Below, piece by piece: positions 6,577 through 7,239 of a DNA stretch of 7,239 nucleotides (position 1 is the stretch's first letter; every line of letters begins with the position of its first letter). The position numbers were made by a program, and so were the translations under genes. The notes below the pieces were generated by a model. That model was given only the letters and a program-made list of their open reading frames with translations. It ran no database searches and was not told the DNA's origin. This DNA is from Verrucomicrobiales bacterium. Lineage in GTDB: Bacteria; Verrucomicrobiota; Verrucomicrobiia; Limisphaerales; Palsa-1400. Where the stretch lies: assembly GCA_028293405.1 (NCBI GenBank), contig JAQGOW010000310.1:1-7239 (forward strand). The letters are read 5' to 3'.

Positions 6577-6608
6577 TTGACCCAGACGACCACTTTCGGC
6601 ACTATCAT
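6577..6608 (+). promoter_or_regulatory. Weak candidate promoter for the S53 peptidase gene
   Basis: TTGACC (6577-6582) resembles a -35 box; possible -10 hexamers are CACTAT (6600-6605, 17-bp spacer) or TATCAT (6603-6608, 20-bp spacer). A transcript would start about 35-40 nt before ATG 6650. The -10 match is poor, so this is a suggestion only. It lies in the divergent gap between the flavoprotein and peptidase genes. Confidence 0.25.
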
Positions 6609-6649
6609 GGGCGTCTGTTGTCCAAGTTGAGCGGGCATTCCGAAATTGA

Positions 6650-7239
6650 ATGCGGAGTAATAATCTATACCCAACCATCCTAATCGCGTGGATTGGTTTC
6701 GTCGCGCTGCTAATTGTCAGTCCATCCGCGTCGGCGGGAACGAAAAAACTGCAACAACATGTGCCCGCTGCCGTCGCACGATTGCATCCGGTCGCCCGCG
6801 TTAACGCACAACAATCCTTTCATTTGGCGATCGGAGTTCCCCTTCCCGACCAGGACAAGCTCAACGCATTTATCGAAAGTCTTCAAGATGCGACCAGTCC
6901 AAATTACCACCAGTTCCTAACGCCAGAAAAGTTCGCGGAAAAGTTTGGCCCCACGAAACAAGACTACGAAGCCGTTAAGCAATTCGCCAAAGCCCATCAT
7001 CTGCACGTCACGCATTCGCACGCCAACCGGCTGCTGTTAGATGTTGAAGCCAATGCGAGCGATGTCGAAGAGGCGTTTGGCGTGAAGCTGCATGTTTACA
7101 ATCATCCTAAGGAAGCGCGCACATTTTTTGCGCCCGATTCGGAACCGAACGTTGATGCAAACGTTCCTATCTTCCACGTCAGCGGATTGAACAATTATTC
7201 TTTGCCCCATCCCAAATATCACAAAAACGCGGACATGAC
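6650..7239 (+). CDS. Secreted S53-type (kumamolisin-like) peptidase precursor, N-terminal part
   Basis: The first 196 codons of a secreted protease precursor, open at the right window edge. The ATG at 6650 is fixed on the 5' side by an in-frame TGA directly before it. Residues 1-29 are a signal peptide: R2, hydrophobic core 9-23, cleavage after ASA at 27-29. Residues from about 50 on match the pro-kumamolisin activation domain: HLAIGVPLPDQDKLNAF at 58-74, SPNYHQFLTPEKFAEKFGP at 83-101, NRLLLDVEAN at 126-135, VEEAFGVKLHVY at 139-150, then TFFAPDSEPNV at 158-168. This propeptide normally chaperones and inhibits a subtilisin-fold Ser-Glu-Asp (sedolisin) catalytic domain that is released at acid pH. 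That catalytic domain would lie beyond the window, so activity cannot be confirmed. A His-rich patch at 116-124 (HHLHVTHSH) might affect pH sensing, but this is speculation. No Shine-Dalgarno is visible. Confidence 0.9.
   Translation, partial: MRSNNLYPTILIAWIGFVALLIVSPSASAGTKKLQQHVPAAVARLHPVARVNAQQSFHLAIGVPLPDQDKLNAFIESLQDATSPNYHQFLTPEKFAEKFGPTKQDYEAVKQFAKAHHLHVTHSHANRLLLDVEANASDVEEAFGVKLHVYNHPKEARTFFAPDSEPNVDANVPIFHVSGLNNYSLPHPKYHKNADM

Noticed and set aside
1..7239. tRNA, rRNA, insertion sequence or defence system
   Set aside because: No cloverleaf-like or rRNA sequence, transposase motif, terminal inverted repeats or defence-protein signatures were seen on either strand.

Overview
The window reads as a chromosomal, ordinary-looking segment of a Gram-negative bacterium. 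It encodes an outer-membrane beta-barrel protein and two other exported proteins with cleavable Sec signal peptides. Most start codons have no recognisable Shine-Dalgarno sequence. Base composition looks moderately GC-rich and fairly even by eye. A secreted S53 (kumamolisin-type) peptidase, a tandem GlcG/HbpS-type exported protein and a large barrel with a proline-rich N-terminal half would suit a soil or sediment Verrucomicrobiota or Acidobacteriota lineage. That placement is an inference from protein style and was not tested.

Layout, left to right. Positions 1-362 (minus) hold the N-terminal third of phosphoglycerate kinase, cut by the window edge. Positions 443-1993 (minus) encode an exported protein with two GlcG/HbpS (DUF336) modules; it lies 80 bp upstream of pgk on the same strand. 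A 167-bp divergent intergenic region with a 19-bp dyad (2119-2137) separates it from a 786-codon outer-membrane barrel protein (2161-4521, plus). The first 81 codons of that gene contain an unusual cluster: four TGCNAC hexamers, five GTCGCAC copies at exactly 10-bp spacing, an inverted copy able to form a hairpin, and a C5T8 run, all directly before or inside the signal-peptide core. The barrel gene converges with maf (4525-5115, minus) with 3 bp between stop codons. Upstream of maf on the same strand is an HI0933/BaiN-type flavoprotein (5246-6508, minus). Divergent from it, the 5' part of an S53 peptidase precursor (6650-7239, plus) runs off the right edge.

The genes do not form one obvious pathway. 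pgk, maf and the flavoprotein are housekeeping or widely conserved genes. The exported DUF336 protein, the barrel and the S53 protease are envelope or extracellular functions. The most notable signal is the slippage-prone leader of the barrel gene: reading the frames through it, loss of one 10-bp unit puts a TAG at 2414-2416 and gain of one unit runs into a stop at 2949-2951, so copy number would act as an on/off switch if the start lies upstream of the repeats. No CRISPR array, tRNA, rRNA, insertion sequence or defence system was seen.
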